NCBI GenBank assembly: GCA_018715885.1
Contig: DVKT01000044.1
Span: forward strand, 1-43,324
Length of the DNA stretch: 43,324 nucleotides
Reading direction: 5' to 3'
DNA from: Caccoplasma intestinavium
GTDB taxonomy: Bacteria > Bacteroidota > Bacteroidia > Bacteroidales > UBA11471
Made by a program: the position numbers and the translations under genes. Below the pieces are notes generated by a model. That model saw nothing but the letters and a program-made list of their open reading frames with translations, ran no database searches and had not been told where the DNA came from. Positions 1 to 8,939 of the stretch are shown here, one piece after another (position 1 is the first letter of the stretch; each line of letters opens with the position of its first letter).

Positions 1-101
1 ATGAGTTATTGACTTTTACAACCTCATTAAGGAAAGTTTTATAACCGATTGCGATTTATTAAGTAAAGGTTCATCTCCTTTTTGTGCCGTGGAAGTGGTG
101 T
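1..101. other. Left edge, no recognisable gene
   Basis: I see no coding potential, hairpin or repeat that I can name in these first bases. The stretch is AT-rich and runs straight into the repeat array that begins at about 102. It may belong to the upstream or downstream region of a gene outside the window. Confidence 0.3.
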
Positions 102-402
102 TTGTCATTCCGAACCGAGGCCATAGACCGAGTGTGAGGAATTTCCTCGTTCTATCATTCTGAGTGTATTCGAAGAATCTCATGTTATTATCGCTTGGGG
201 TAGAGATTCTTCCTCCCTGTGGTCGTCAGAATGACATTGCTTGTCATCTCGAACGTATGTGAGAGATCTCATGTTCGCTCACTTGGTAAGAGAATCTTCG
301 GTACTCCACACCTTAGAATGACATACGTTTTGGCAAGAGATTCTTCAAGGCAAAGCCTTTCAGAATGACAGTTCTTTCATTTCGAGCATATAGAGAAACC
401 TT
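102..402. repeat. Array of short GTCATTCTGA/GAATCT-type interspersed repeats (left copy)
   Basis: About seven degenerate units of 30-45 bp lie in mixed orientation. Each runs from a GTCATTCYGA-like end to a GA(R)GAATCT-like end, or is its reverse complement. Approximate units are 102-147, 153-180, 201-236, 242-272, 289-322, 336-370 and 375-402. No open reading frame of note crosses them. Positions 221-271 match the reverse complement of 43069-43119 at 49 of 51 bases by eye, and the order of several further units is mirrored at the right end. I recognise the motif type as one that recurs in intergenic DNA of several bacterial phyla; it has no known function that I can assign. Confidence 0.75.
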
Positions 403-454
403 ATTATTCTACCGGGAGCACTTGGGGCATTGGCTGTCGCCCGGCATGAAGAAA

Positions 455-498
455 AACGAATCCCGACTGACGACAATTGTCGTCAGTCGGGATTCGTT
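455..498 (-). terminator. Terminator of the arabinose operon: 44-bp perfect palindrome
   Basis: The two 22-base arms (455-476 and 477-498) are exact reverse complements with no spacer, centred on AATT. Read on the minus strand the hairpin lies 20 bases after the transketolase stop codon and is followed by a run of T (complement of 452-456). This fits an intrinsic terminator for the whole minus-strand operon. The absence of any designed loop and the arm length are unusual. Confidence 0.85.
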
Positions 499-518
499 AC
501 CTGAGCAGGAATAAAAGA

Positions 519-2528
519 TCAAGCCAACATGGCTTTTACTTGGTCATAAACATTTTGTGCCGTAAATCCCAGTTTCTCATCAAGGACCTTATAAGGGGCA
601 GAGAAACCAAACGATTCGAGTCCGAATACTTTACCGTTGGCACCCACCAACCCTTCGAGCGTAACGGGCAGTCCGGCGGTAAGTCCGAATACTTTTGCGC
701 CCGAAGGAATAACGCTCTCTTGATATTCCTTGCTTTGCATACGGAAAAGCCCTTCGGACGGAGCTGAAACAATACGTACTTTGATTCCTTCGGCACGTAA
801 CTTCTCGGCTCCGGCCACCAATGTGGAAACTTCGGAACCCGAAGCAACCAATACGACATCGGGAGCGGTATCGGAACCGGCAACGATGTAGGCACCTTTG
901 GAAACTTGGTTGTAATCGTTTCCGGCCGGAAGATTGGCGATATTCTGGCGGGAGAAGATCAGCGCAGTAGGAGTCGCCGTATTTTCCATGGCCAGACGCC
1001 ATGCAACGGTCGTCTCCTCGGCATCGGCGGGACGGAGGACGAGCATCGAACTGTGGCCTTTGTGATTTTTGAGTTTTTCGAGCAACCGGATTTGCGCTTC
1101 CTGTTCTACCGGCTCATGGGTAGGACCGTCTTCTCCTACACGGAAAGCGTCATGCGTCCAGATGAATTTTACCGGAACTTCCATAAGTGCGGCCATACGT
1201 GCAGCGGGTTTCATGTAGTCGGAGAACACGAAGAAGGTTGCACAAGCCGGAATGACACCGCCGTGCAAAGCCATACCGATGCAACAGCAGGCCATCGTCA
1301 GCTCCGATACACCGGCCTGCAAGAATGCTCCCGAAAAATCATCGCGGGTAAAGGCGTGCGTTTTTTTCAGGAATCCGTCGGTCTTGTCGGAGTTGGAGAG
1401 GTCGGCCGAAGAGACAATCATGTTTTCGACTTGCGTAGCCAACGCACCGAGTACCGTAGCCGAAGCTGCACGGGTTGCCGCACCGGGTTTTTGTTCGATG
1501 GCGTCCCAGTTCACAACAGGAGCTTTTCCCGCAAACCAGTCTTCCATTTTGGCCGCCAATTCGGGATTGGCTTTCGCCCACTCGGCTTTGGCCGCATAAC
1601 GGGCGGCAACTATTTTTTTCAACTCTTCGGCGCGACGGGCATAAAGCTCTTGCACCTCGGGGAAGATGCGGAACGGATTTTCGGGATCTCCTCCCAAATT
1701 CTTGACGGTATTGACATAAGCATCGCCACCGAGAGGAGCACCGTGCGTAGCGCAATTGTTTTCGTAACTGCTCCCGTCTGCTTTACGGGCACCTTTCCCC
1801 ATCACGGTTTTTCCGATGATGAGGGTGGGTTGTCCTTTTACCTGCTTGGCTTGGTCGAGCGCACCGCGTATAGCATCGGGATCGTTACCGTCGATAGTAA
1901 TGACGTTCCAATTCCATGCCTCGTATTTCTTGGCGACATCTTCACTGGTTACGGCATCGGTAGCCGTCGAGAGTTGTATGTCGTTGGAGTCGTAGAACAT
2001 GATGAGGTTGTCGAGACCGAGGTGTCCTGCCAGACGGCCGGAACCCTGAGAAATCTCTTCCTGCACACCGCCGTCGGAAATATAGGCATAGATCGTCTGA
2101 TTCATGACATCGCCCAGACGCGCTTTCAGAAACTTGGCGGCGATAGCAGCCCCCACAGCATAGGTATGTCCTTGTCCCAAAGGACCCGAAGTGTTTTCGA
2201 TACCGCGCATGACATTTACTTCGGGGTGCCCCGGCGTGGGGCTGTCCCATTGGCGGAACCGGCTTAATTCTTCCATCGTGAATTTTCCGGTGAGAGCCAA
2301 TACCGAGTAGAGCATAGGCGACATGTGCCCGGGGTCGAGGAAAAAACGATCGCGACCTTCCCAACGCGGATTTTCGGGGTCATATACCAGATACTCCGAG
2401 AAAAGTACATTTACAAAATCGGCTCCCCCCATCGCACCTCCAGGGTGTCCCGAGTTGGCTTTCTCTACCATAGAAGCAGCCAGAATGCGTATATTGTCGG
2501 CTGCAAGATTCGTTACTTTATTATCCAT
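519..2528 (-). CDS. tkt: Transketolase
   Basis: This enzyme moves two-carbon units between ketose and aldose phosphates using thiamine diphosphate, in the non-oxidative pentose phosphate pathway in the cytosol. The 669-residue product has normal family length. It starts with the GHPGG segment (residues 27-31), carries GQGHTYAVGAAIAAK from residue 118, and has the diphosphate-binding stretch SDGGVQEE at 151-158 running to YDSNDIQLS, where the usual GDG reads SDG. It is the last gene of the arabinose operon, 26 bp after araB, so it takes the xylulose 5-phosphate made by AraBAD. A perfect-palindrome terminator follows. In Bacteroides thetaiotaomicron a transketolase also belongs to the AraR regulon as I recall. 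No rpiB follows here. Confidence 0.95.
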   Translation of the reverse strand: MDNKVTNLAADNIRILAASMVEKANSGHPGGAMGGADFVNVLFSEYLVYDPENPRWEGRDRFFLDPGHMSPMLYSVLALTGKFTMEELSRFRQWDSPTPGHPEVNVMRGIENTSGPLGQGHTYAVGAAIAAKFLKARLGDVMNQTIYAYISDGGVQEEISQGSGRLAGHLGLDNLIMFYDSNDIQLSTATDAVTSEDVAKKYEAWNWNVITIDGNDPDAIRGALDQAKQVKGQPTLIIGKTVMGKGARKADGSSYENNCATHGAPLGGDAYVNTVKNLGGDPENPFRIFPEVQELYARRAEELKKIVAARYAAKAEWAKANPELAAKMEDWFAGKAPVVNWDAIEQKPGAATRAASATVLGALATQVENMIVSSADLSNSDKTDGFLKKTHAFTRDDFSGAFLQAGVSELTMACCCIGMALHGGVIPACATFFVFSDYMKPAARMAALMEVPVKFIWTHDAFRVGEDGPTHEPVEQEAQIRLLEKLKNHKGHSSMLVLRPADAEETTVAWRLAMENTATPTALIFSRQNIANLPAGNDYNQVSKGAYIVAGSDTAPDVVLVASGSEVSTLVAGAEKLRAEGIKVRIVSAPSEGLFRMQSKEYQESVIPSGAKVFGLTAGLPVTLEGLVGANGKVFGLESFGFSAPYKVLDEKLGFTAQNVYDQVKAMLA

Positions 2529-2554
2529 CAGATATTTGTTTTGATATTTTCGGC

Positions 2555-4225
2555 TTATACAAAAAGTTCTTTTTCGGTAAACGCCCCTAAATTACGATAT
2601 TTTTCGTATATTTTTTGATATTCGACTACATTTTTTGCATTGGGACGATACTCGGCGGCATAACCCGAGTTCATTGCCGCCTGCGCTTCTTGTACATTTC
2701 GGTATAAGCCGGCAGCCGTCGCAGCAAACATGGCTGCGCCGAGTGCACAAGCCTGATCGGTATTGCATACCTGTATAGGCATATCGAGTACATCGCTGAG
2801 TGTCTGCATGACAAAGGGCGATTTCAGCGCAATTCCCCCGATTCCTATAACATGGTCGATACGCACGCCCTCGCTGCGGAAACGGTCGACAATAGCTTTC
2901 GAGCCGAATGCGGTGGCTTCGACCAAAGCCCGGAAAATACGAGGGGCGTCGCTACCCAAAGTAAGTCCCGTTATCGTTCCTTTGAGTAACTGGTCGGCAT
3001 CGGGGGTACGTCGGCCGTTCATCCAGTCGGTAGCAACGAGCGTACTCTCCGATATGGGAATTTTCTCGGCTTCAGCCGTAAGCACGGGAATGATTCGGTC
3101 GGACGTTTCTTCGATCAGCTTTTGTTTGGTTGTCTCATCGATGAGTGTCGATTTCGACAGTATTTCCCGCAACGGATATTCCAATACGCGTTTGAACCAT
3201 GCGTAAATGTCTCCGAAAGCTGATTGGCCGGCTTCGAGGCCTATCATACCGGGAATAACAGAACCGTCGACCTGTCCGCAAATACCCCGAATGAGTTTGT
3301 CGCCTATCTCATCGTAAGAAGCCACCATTACATCACAAGTCGAAGTGCCTATTACCCGGACAAACGTATGCGGGGCGATGTTGGCGCCTACGGCTCCCAT
3401 ATGGCAGTCGAAAGCACCACCGGCCACAACGACGTCGGTCGACAATCCCAACCGCTCGGCCCATTCGGGAGAGAGCTTGCCTACGGGCTTATCGGCCGTC
3501 TCGGTCTTCTCGAAAAGCCGTTCCCGGAAACCGGCGAGCAACGGGTCGAGGGTAGTGAGAAATTTTTCTTCGGGCAGACCACCCCAACTTTCATGCCACA
3601 TGGCCTTATGCCCGCAAGCGCAACGACTGCGGACAATGTCGCGGCTGTGTTTCACGCCGGTGATAAGGGCGGGCAACCACTCGCAATATTCGACGATGGA
3701 ATAGGCTTTGGCCCGTACCTGCGGGTCTTCCCTCAGAATGTGCAGGGCTTTGGCCCAGAACCACTCCGAAGAGTAGATACCACCCTCGTATGAGGTGTAA
3801 TCGATATGCCAATGGCGGCAAAGTTCGTTGATTTCGGCCGCCTCTTTTACAGCGGTGTGGTCTTTCCACAAAACGAACATGGCATTGGGATTTTCCGCAA
3901 ACTCGGGTAGGAGCGCCAGAGGTGTTCCGCTCTCGTCGGTGAAGGCCGGGGTACTGCCGGTGGTATCAAATGCTATACCTACGACCTGCTGTGCCGTACC
4001 CGGCGGGCAGGCGGCGAGAGCTTCGCGTACCGAAGATTCCAGTACTTCGATATAATCGAGGGGATGCTGACGGTAACGGTTGGCGGCAGGATCGCAATAT
4101 TTACCCTCTTTCCAGCGAGGATAGTATTTGACCGACGAGGCTACCTGCCGGCCCGTAGAGGCATCGACGACAATAGCCCGCGCCGAGTCGCTGCCGTAGT
4201 CGAGTCCTATGACGTATTTGTTCAT
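2555..4225 (-). CDS. araB: Ribulokinase
   Basis: AraB phosphorylates L-ribulose with ATP to L-ribulose 5-phosphate, the second step of bacterial arabinose catabolism. The 556-residue protein is a FGGY-family sugar kinase. The N-terminal phosphate-binding motif DYGSDSARA begins at residue 9, and the C-terminal half carries the second actin-like domain with GIGGIALKSPFVMQ and a conserved ACALGAAMFAA stretch. Length matches the roughly 560 residues of classic AraB. It sits 13 bp after araA and 26 bp before tkt, so it is clearly cotranscribed. The start at 4225 directly precedes the motif-bearing N-terminus. Confidence 0.95.
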   Translation of the reverse strand: MNKYVIGLDYGSDSARAIVVDASTGRQVASSVKYYPRWKEGKYCDPAANRYRQHPLDYIEVLESSVREALAACPPGTAQQVVGIAFDTTGSTPAFTDESGTPLALLPEFAENPNAMFVLWKDHTAVKEAAEINELCRHWHIDYTSYEGGIYSSEWFWAKALHILREDPQVRAKAYSIVEYCEWLPALITGVKHSRDIVRSRCACGHKAMWHESWGGLPEEKFLTTLDPLLAGFRERLFEKTETADKPVGKLSPEWAERLGLSTDVVVAGGAFDCHMGAVGANIAPHTFVRVIGTSTCDVMVASYDEIGDKLIRGICGQVDGSVIPGMIGLEAGQSAFGDIYAWFKRVLEYPLREILSKSTLIDETTKQKLIEETSDRIIPVLTAEAEKIPISESTLVATDWMNGRRTPDADQLLKGTITGLTLGSDAPRIFRALVEATAFGSKAIVDRFRSEGVRIDHVIGIGGIALKSPFVMQTLSDVLDMPIQVCNTDQACALGAAMFAATAAGLYRNVQEAQAAMNSGYAAEYRPNAKNVVEYQKIYEKYRNLGAFTEKELFV

Positions 4226-4238
4226 GGCTGTCGTTTTT

Positions 4239-5744
4239 TTAGCAAAGGGCTTTATTGAGCATATAATAAATCTCGTTGAGCCGTAATTCTTTCTTGAATT
4301 GGGGAATCGTCGTGTTCTTGTCGATTACGACCATCTCTATACCGGCGATGTCAGCATAATCTTCGAGATACTCGGTCGTGAGGTCGTACGAGAACGAGGT
4401 GTGATGTGTACCCCCGGCAAGAATCCATGCAGCTGCTCCAGTGGCGAAATCGGGTTGCGGAATCCACAGCGCCGAAGCAACGGGCAACTTGGGCAACTCT
4501 TTCGATTTGACACACTCTACTTCATTGACGATGAGACGGAACCGATTACCCATATCGACAATCGTCGCCGCCACACCGGGCCCCTGTTTCGAGGTAAACA
4601 CAAGACGGGCGGGATCATTTTTTCCACCGATGCCGAGCGGATATACTTCGAGTTTGGGTTTATGTTCGGCGATAAGGGGACACACCTCGAGCATGTGGGC
4701 TTGCAGTATGGCACTGTTTTTCCCGTCGAAGTTGAGCGTATAATCTTCGAGGAAAGAACAACCCCGGGGCAACCCCTGCCCCATGAACCACATGGTACGG
4801 TAAAGGGCCGCCGTTTTCCAGTCGCCTTCGGCTCCGAAACCGTAACCCTCGGCCATCAGGCGTTGGCAGGCAAGGCCTGGAAGCTGGTCCACACCGGCAA
4901 GGTCATCGAAATTGGTCGTAAAAGCCTTCGCTCCTTTTTCTTCGAGGAAGCGGCGCAACGCGATTTCTTCCCGGGCGGCGCTGCGCACTTGTTCGCGGTC
5001 TTTCCCGCCGGCCTTGCAGTTATCGGCAAAGTCATACTCCTTCTCATATTCGGCAACAAGAGCATCGACTTCCGCTTCGGTAACCCGGTTCTGAACGGCT
5101 ACAAGGTCGGCAATGGGATAATAATCGACATGATAGCCCAACCGCATTTCTGCCTCGACTTTGTCGCCGTCGGTAACAGCCACATTGTTCATCTGGTCGC
5201 CGAAACGGATTATGCGCATATCCTGCGCATCGGCCCAAGCAGCGGACACCCGCATCCACACGGCGATTTTGGCCTGTGCCTCGGGGTCTTGCCAGTGGCC
5301 TACGACCACTTTGCGGTTTTTACGCATACGGGTAACGATGTGCCCGAATTCGCGGTCTCCGTGTGCCGACTGGTTGAGGTTCATGAAATCCATATCCATC
5401 GTTTCCCAGGGAATCTCTTTGTTGAACTGCGTATGGAAATGCAGGAGGGGTTTGCGGAGTTCTTGCAAACCGTGTATCCACATCTTAGCCGGCGAGAAGG
5501 TGTGCATCCATGTAATGACGCCGATACAATGTGGGTCGTTATTGGCGGCTTTCAAGGTATCGGTTACTTCGCGAGCCGAATTTACCGTACCTTTATATAC
5601 TATTTTTACAGGGAGGTTTCCCGATTCGTTGAGACCTTTTACCATTTCGTTGGAATGGGCGTCTACGGCAATAACGGCATCGCCTCCGTACAAGAGTTGC
5701 GCTCCGGTAACAAACCAGACTTCAAAATTTTCAAATCCTTTCAT
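4239..5744 (-). CDS. araA: L-arabinose isomerase
   Basis: AraA converts L-arabinose to L-ribulose using a divalent metal, normally manganese, in the cytosol. The product is 501 residues, the same size as well-studied AraA proteins. The N-terminus EVWFVTGAQLLYGGDAV is typical, and the metal and substrate region includes GGTHHT at residues 444-449 and the downstream SYDLTTEYLEDYA. It lies between araD (30 bp upstream) and araB (13 bp downstream), the usual set for arabinose breakdown. A 684-codon open frame runs antisense over araA and araD but shows no family features. Confidence 0.96.
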   Translation of the reverse strand: MKGFENFEVWFVTGAQLLYGGDAVIAVDAHSNEMVKGLNESGNLPVKIVYKGTVNSAREVTDTLKAANNDPHCIGVITWMHTFSPAKMWIHGLQELRKPLLHFHTQFNKEIPWETMDMDFMNLNQSAHGDREFGHIVTRMRKNRKVVVGHWQDPEAQAKIAVWMRVSAAWADAQDMRIIRFGDQMNNVAVTDGDKVEAEMRLGYHVDYYPIADLVAVQNRVTEAEVDALVAEYEKEYDFADNCKAGGKDREQVRSAAREEIALRRFLEEKGAKAFTTNFDDLAGVDQLPGLACQRLMAEGYGFGAEGDWKTAALYRTMWFMGQGLPRGCSFLEDYTLNFDGKNSAILQAHMLEVCPLIAEHKPKLEVYPLGIGGKNDPARLVFTSKQGPGVAATIVDMGNRFRLIVNEVECVKSKELPKLPVASALWIPQPDFATGAAAWILAGGTHHTSFSYDLTTEYLEDYADIAGIEMVVIDKNTTIPQFKKELRLNEIYYMLNKALC

Positions 5745-5774
5745 AGCATATTTTATTTTGTTGTTTATTTCCTG

Positions 5775-6464
5775 TTATTTCTTTTGTCCATAATAAGCAT
5801 TGGGGCCATGCTTGCGGTTGAAATGTTTCTCGACAAGAAGCGGATTCATCGTGAGAGCGGGATTGATCTGATAAGAGAGATAAGCCATCTTGGCGACTTG
5901 TTCCAGAACAACGGCATTGTGTACGGCGTCGGCGGCATCTCTACCCCAAGCAAAAGGCCCGTGATTGCGCACCAATACGCCGGGCGTATGTACAGGGTCG
6001 ATTTCCTTGAAACATCTCACAATGACTCGTCCGGTTTCTTTTTCGTAGTTGCCTTCGACCTCGGCCCGGGACATCTCGGCCGTGCACGGAATCGCATCGT
6101 GGAAGTAATCGGCATGAGTCGTCCCGATGTTGGGAATATCCCTGCCGGCTTGAGCCCATGCCGTAGCGTAGATCGAGTGGGTGTGCACGATACCGCCTAT
6201 TTCCGAAAAGGCTTTATAAAGCATAAGGTGTGTCGGCATGTCGGACGAAGGACGCAACCCGCCTTCGACGATATTCCCGTCGAGATCGACCACCACCATA
6301 TCGGCGGCAACCATCGTCTCGTAACTTACACCCGAAGGCTTGATGACAACTAAGTTGTTTTCCCGATCGATAGCCGAGACATTCCCCCAGGTAAAAATGA
6401 CCAACCCGTGTTTTACCAAATCGAGATTGGCGCGAAAAACTTTTTCTTTCAGAGCTTCTAACAT
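5775..6464 (-). CDS. araD: L-ribulose-5-phosphate 4-epimerase
   Basis: AraD interconverts L-ribulose 5-phosphate and D-xylulose 5-phosphate, the last specific step of arabinose catabolism. The 229-residue protein belongs to the class II aldolase/epimerase family. The zinc-binding histidines are visible as His94 and His96 in VHTHSIYA and His168 in VRNHGPFAWG, and GNVSA (27-31) and KPSG (42-45) form the phosphate-binding loops. It is 12 bp downstream of the AraR-like regulator and 30 bp upstream of araA. Confidence 0.95.
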   Translation of the reverse strand: MLEALKEKVFRANLDLVKHGLVIFTWGNVSAIDRENNLVVIKPSGVSYETMVAADMVVVDLDGNIVEGGLRPSSDMPTHLMLYKAFSEIGGIVHTHSIYATAWAQAGRDIPNIGTTHADYFHDAIPCTAEMSRAEVEGNYEKETGRVIVRCFKEIDPVHTPGVLVRNHGPFAWGRDAADAVHNAVVLEQVAKMAYLSYQINPALTMNPLLVEKHFNRKHGPNAYYGQKK

Positions 6465-6476
6465 AGTTGTACGTTT

Positions 6477-7154
6477 TTAGAGTTTAAATTTCGTGTGAGT
6501 ACGATTGTAAGCGTTGGCATTGAATTTATAGAGTGCCGCTCCACGTTTCGACGATTCTTTGTCGATTTTATCGGTTTTCTCGATGTAATCCATATCGGCA
6601 ACCCGTTTACGGAAGTTCCGTTTGTCCATAGCTTCTCCATAGATGGCTTCATAAAGACTTTGTAAACGGGAGAGCGTGAACAACTTGGGCAGAAGGTTGA
6701 AGCCGATAGGTTCTCGTGCGGCTTTCTGCTTCATCCTTTCACGAGCCAATGCGACCATTTCTTCGTGGTCGAAGATAAGCGGCGGCACTTCGTCGATATT
6801 TACCCAGTAAGCATTGTGCTGATACACGGCTTCACGGTCGTATTCGTCGATGTTGATGAGGGCATAATAGACGACCGAAATGACCCGCTCGCCGGGATCC
6901 CGCCCTACGGCTCCGAAAGTATGGACCTGCTCCATGTAAACATTTTCGAGACCGGTAAGTTCAGCCAGCACCCGCTTGGCTGCATCGTCGACACTTTCGT
7001 CGGAGCGGACGAATCCCCCCATAAGCGACCATTGTCCCTGAGCAGGTTCCATCTTGCGTTTGAGCAGCAAAAGATTGAGAGAGCCTTGTTGGAAACCGAA
7101 TATGACGCAATCGACAGAGACATAATGTTTGATTTCAGAAAGATAATAACTCAT
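6477..7154 (-). CDS. araR: AraR-type transcriptional regulator (degenerate Nudix domain plus winged helix)
   Basis: This is a 225-residue member of the NrtR/AraR family, in which a Nudix fold serves as ligand sensor and a C-terminal winged helix binds DNA. The Nudix box is visible at about residues 46-69 but is broken: GFVRSDE keeps the first part, while the catalytic REUxEE core reads RVLAEL. Loss of catalytic glutamates is expected for a sensor. Residues from about 150 hold the DNA-binding part (FTLSRLQSLYEAIYG, FRKRV). It stands inside the arabinose operon, as does BT_0354 of B. thetaiotaomicron, the arabinose-responsive AraR. I infer L-arabinose as effector and the operon as target. Confidence 0.85.
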   Translation of the reverse strand: MSYYLSEIKHYVSVDCVIFGFQQGSLNLLLLKRKMEPAQGQWSLMGGFVRSDESVDDAAKRVLAELTGLENVYMEQVHTFGAVGRDPGERVISVVYYALINIDEYDREAVYQHNAYWVNIDEVPPLIFDHEEMVALARERMKQKAAREPIGFNLLPKLFTLSRLQSLYEAIYGEAMDKRNFRKRVADMDYIEKTDKIDKESSKRGAALYKFNANAYNRTHTKFKL

Positions 7155-7171
7155 AGTCTGTTTTTAGAGAC

Positions 7172-7203
7172 CGGAAAGAGACTCATGTGAGTGTCTCTTT
7201 CCG
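7172..7203 (-). other. Stem-loop between the symporter and araR genes
   Basis: An 11-bp perfect stem (7172-7182 with 7193-7203, CGGAAAGAGAC and GTCTCTTTCCG) encloses 10 bases that contain a smaller alternative hairpin. On the minus strand it is not followed by a T run, so it does not look like an intrinsic terminator. A position between genes of one operon suggests mRNA processing or stability control; this is inference. Confidence 0.5.
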
Positions 7204-7212
7204 AATACATAA

Positions 7213-8910
7213 TTACCAAAAATACCAATAAAAAGCAGCGGTAATGGCGAGAATGATACAAGTGTGCACAATATCCCACACATTCCAACTGGCACGGGTC
7301 TCGGCAAGCTGTTCTTTCGAGGAAGTACCGAATACCAATCCCCTGATTTTCTCGGGCGAAGGCGCTTCGGTGCAATAGCTCACCACGATGACCACGACGA
7401 GACAGAAAAGGAACATCCAGCCGCAGAAGAACAACCAGTTGAGATCATAGAAAAGATATTTGAAAAGACTGTCGCCGGCTCCGGCTCCTACGGTCGAATA
7501 GTAGACTTTGGCTCCGAGACGGGTAAGCCCGATGACCATACCTGCAAGCAACCCCCACATACCACCTTTGGCCGACGCGCGTTTCCAGCATATACCCAAC
7601 AGGAAAGCCGCGGCTATACCCGGTGCGAGTACCGATTGTACATCTTGCAGATAAGCATACAATACATCTCCGACACTGCGCATGATAGGTATCCATAAAA
7701 TACCCAGCAATACAATAACGGCAGTTGCTATCTGACCGATGACAACCAGTTTCTTTTCGGACGTTTCGGGACGGAAACGTTTATAAAAATCGATGGTAAA
7801 GAGCATGGCCGATGAATTGAACAGCGATGCCAGCGAACTCATAAGGGCGGCAAGTATACCGCACACGACGATACCTTTTACCCCAGCCGGCAACAGCTTC
7901 GATACCAAAGTGGGGAAAGCGGCATCGGCATTGTGCATACCGTTGGCCAACATGGGAAGGAAGCCTTCACCGCCGGCAACCAGCGATTTTTGGTGCAAGG
8001 CAAAAGCGATCATGCCCGGAATAAGGAAAAGGAAAACCGGCAGCAATTTGAGATACGCGCCGAATATCGTTCCTCGCCGCGCCTCTTTCTGGTTCTTTCC
8101 CGAGAGGACACGCTGCACGATAAACTGGTCGGTACACCAATACCAGAAACCGATAATCGAAGAACCGACAAGTGCACCCAACCACGGAAAGTTGGGATCC
8201 CGGTTATCGCGTATGAGATCGGTCATGGAATCACCGTAATCGTTGACGGTTACGTTGCTGCAAATGCTCATCATCTCATTCCAACCGCCCAGTTCTTTAA
8301 ATCCGAGAACCAAGATGATAAGCGATCCGAGAAGAAGTATAGGCGTTTGCAATACCGAGGTGTAGAGTACCGATTTCATACCGCCGAAAATCGTGTAAAG
8401 CGCCGTAATGACAACCAATCCTATGGCGGCTATCCAGAAGAAGTCGATTCCCCATAAAGTATCTATGCCGAAAACCTGCTGGAAAACCAATCCTCCGGCA
8501 TATACGGTTACGGCCACTTTGGTGAGGACATAACTGATGAGAGAAATCAGAGACAAAATAGTGCGTGATTGCGGGTTGTAACGGCGCTCGAGAAACTCGG
8601 GCATCGTATATACCATACTTCGAGAATAGAAAGGGACAAATACCCAACCCAGCAACAATATCATCCATCCCTGTATTTCCCAATGAGCCATAGCCATACC
8701 GCTCGATGCTCCGGCTCCGGCAAGGCCGATGAGATGTTCCGAACCGATGTTCGAGGCAAAAATCGACGCTCCGATAGCAATCCATGTCGCGTCGCGACCA
8801 CCCAAAAAATAATCTTTCGAGTCGTCTTGTTTCTGGCGCATCACCCATACGATGATACCCACAAGGGCCAAACAGAATAGCCCGATGACAATCCAGTCTA
8901 ATGTTTCCAC
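7213..8910 (-). CDS. Sodium/solute symporter (SSS family), probable L-arabinose importer
   Basis: This 565-residue inner membrane protein has about 14 hydrophobic segments and the typical SSS N-terminus (a first helix, then GGRDATWIAIGASIFASNIG). The conserved GLAGAGASSGMA and WYWCTDQFIVQRVLSGKN segments place it near the SglT-like sugar symporters. It imports a solute with Na+. Its place between the mutarotase lipoprotein (29 bp) and araR (58 bp), inside the ara operon, points to L-arabinose. The B. thetaiotaomicron ara operon has the same symporter next to araR. Substrate is inferred from context only. Confidence 0.88.
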   Translation of the reverse strand: METLDWIVIGLFCLALVGIIVWVMRQKQDDSKDYFLGGRDATWIAIGASIFASNIGSEHLIGLAGAGASSGMAMAHWEIQGWMILLLGWVFVPFYSRSMVYTMPEFLERRYNPQSRTILSLISLISYVLTKVAVTVYAGGLVFQQVFGIDTLWGIDFFWIAAIGLVVITALYTIFGGMKSVLYTSVLQTPILLLGSLIILVLGFKELGGWNEMMSICSNVTVNDYGDSMTDLIRDNRDPNFPWLGALVGSSIIGFWYWCTDQFIVQRVLSGKNQKEARRGTIFGAYLKLLPVFLFLIPGMIAFALHQKSLVAGGEGFLPMLANGMHNADAAFPTLVSKLLPAGVKGIVVCGILAALMSSLASLFNSSAMLFTIDFYKRFRPETSEKKLVVIGQIATAVIVLLGILWIPIMRSVGDVLYAYLQDVQSVLAPGIAAAFLLGICWKRASAKGGMWGLLAGMVIGLTRLGAKVYYSTVGAGAGDSLFKYLFYDLNWLFFCGWMFLFCLVVVIVVSYCTEAPSPEKIRGLVFGTSSKEQLAETRASWNVWDIVHTCIILAITAAFYWYFW

Positions 8911-8939
8911 AATATCAGTTTTTAAGGTGTATAAATAAA

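Noticed and set aside
102..402. Possible CRISPR array at the left end
   Set aside because: Units are degenerate, occur in both orientations, and lack constant repeat length or unique spacers; no cas gene is near.
906..2267. 453-codon open frame on the plus strand inside tkt
   Set aside because: Fully antisense to transketolase, with no family features and an unlikely composition.
4299..6353. 684-codon open frame on the plus strand across araA and araD
   Set aside because: It is antisense to two certain enzyme genes, has no start context and shows no domain; it is a by-product of codon usage in araA and araD.
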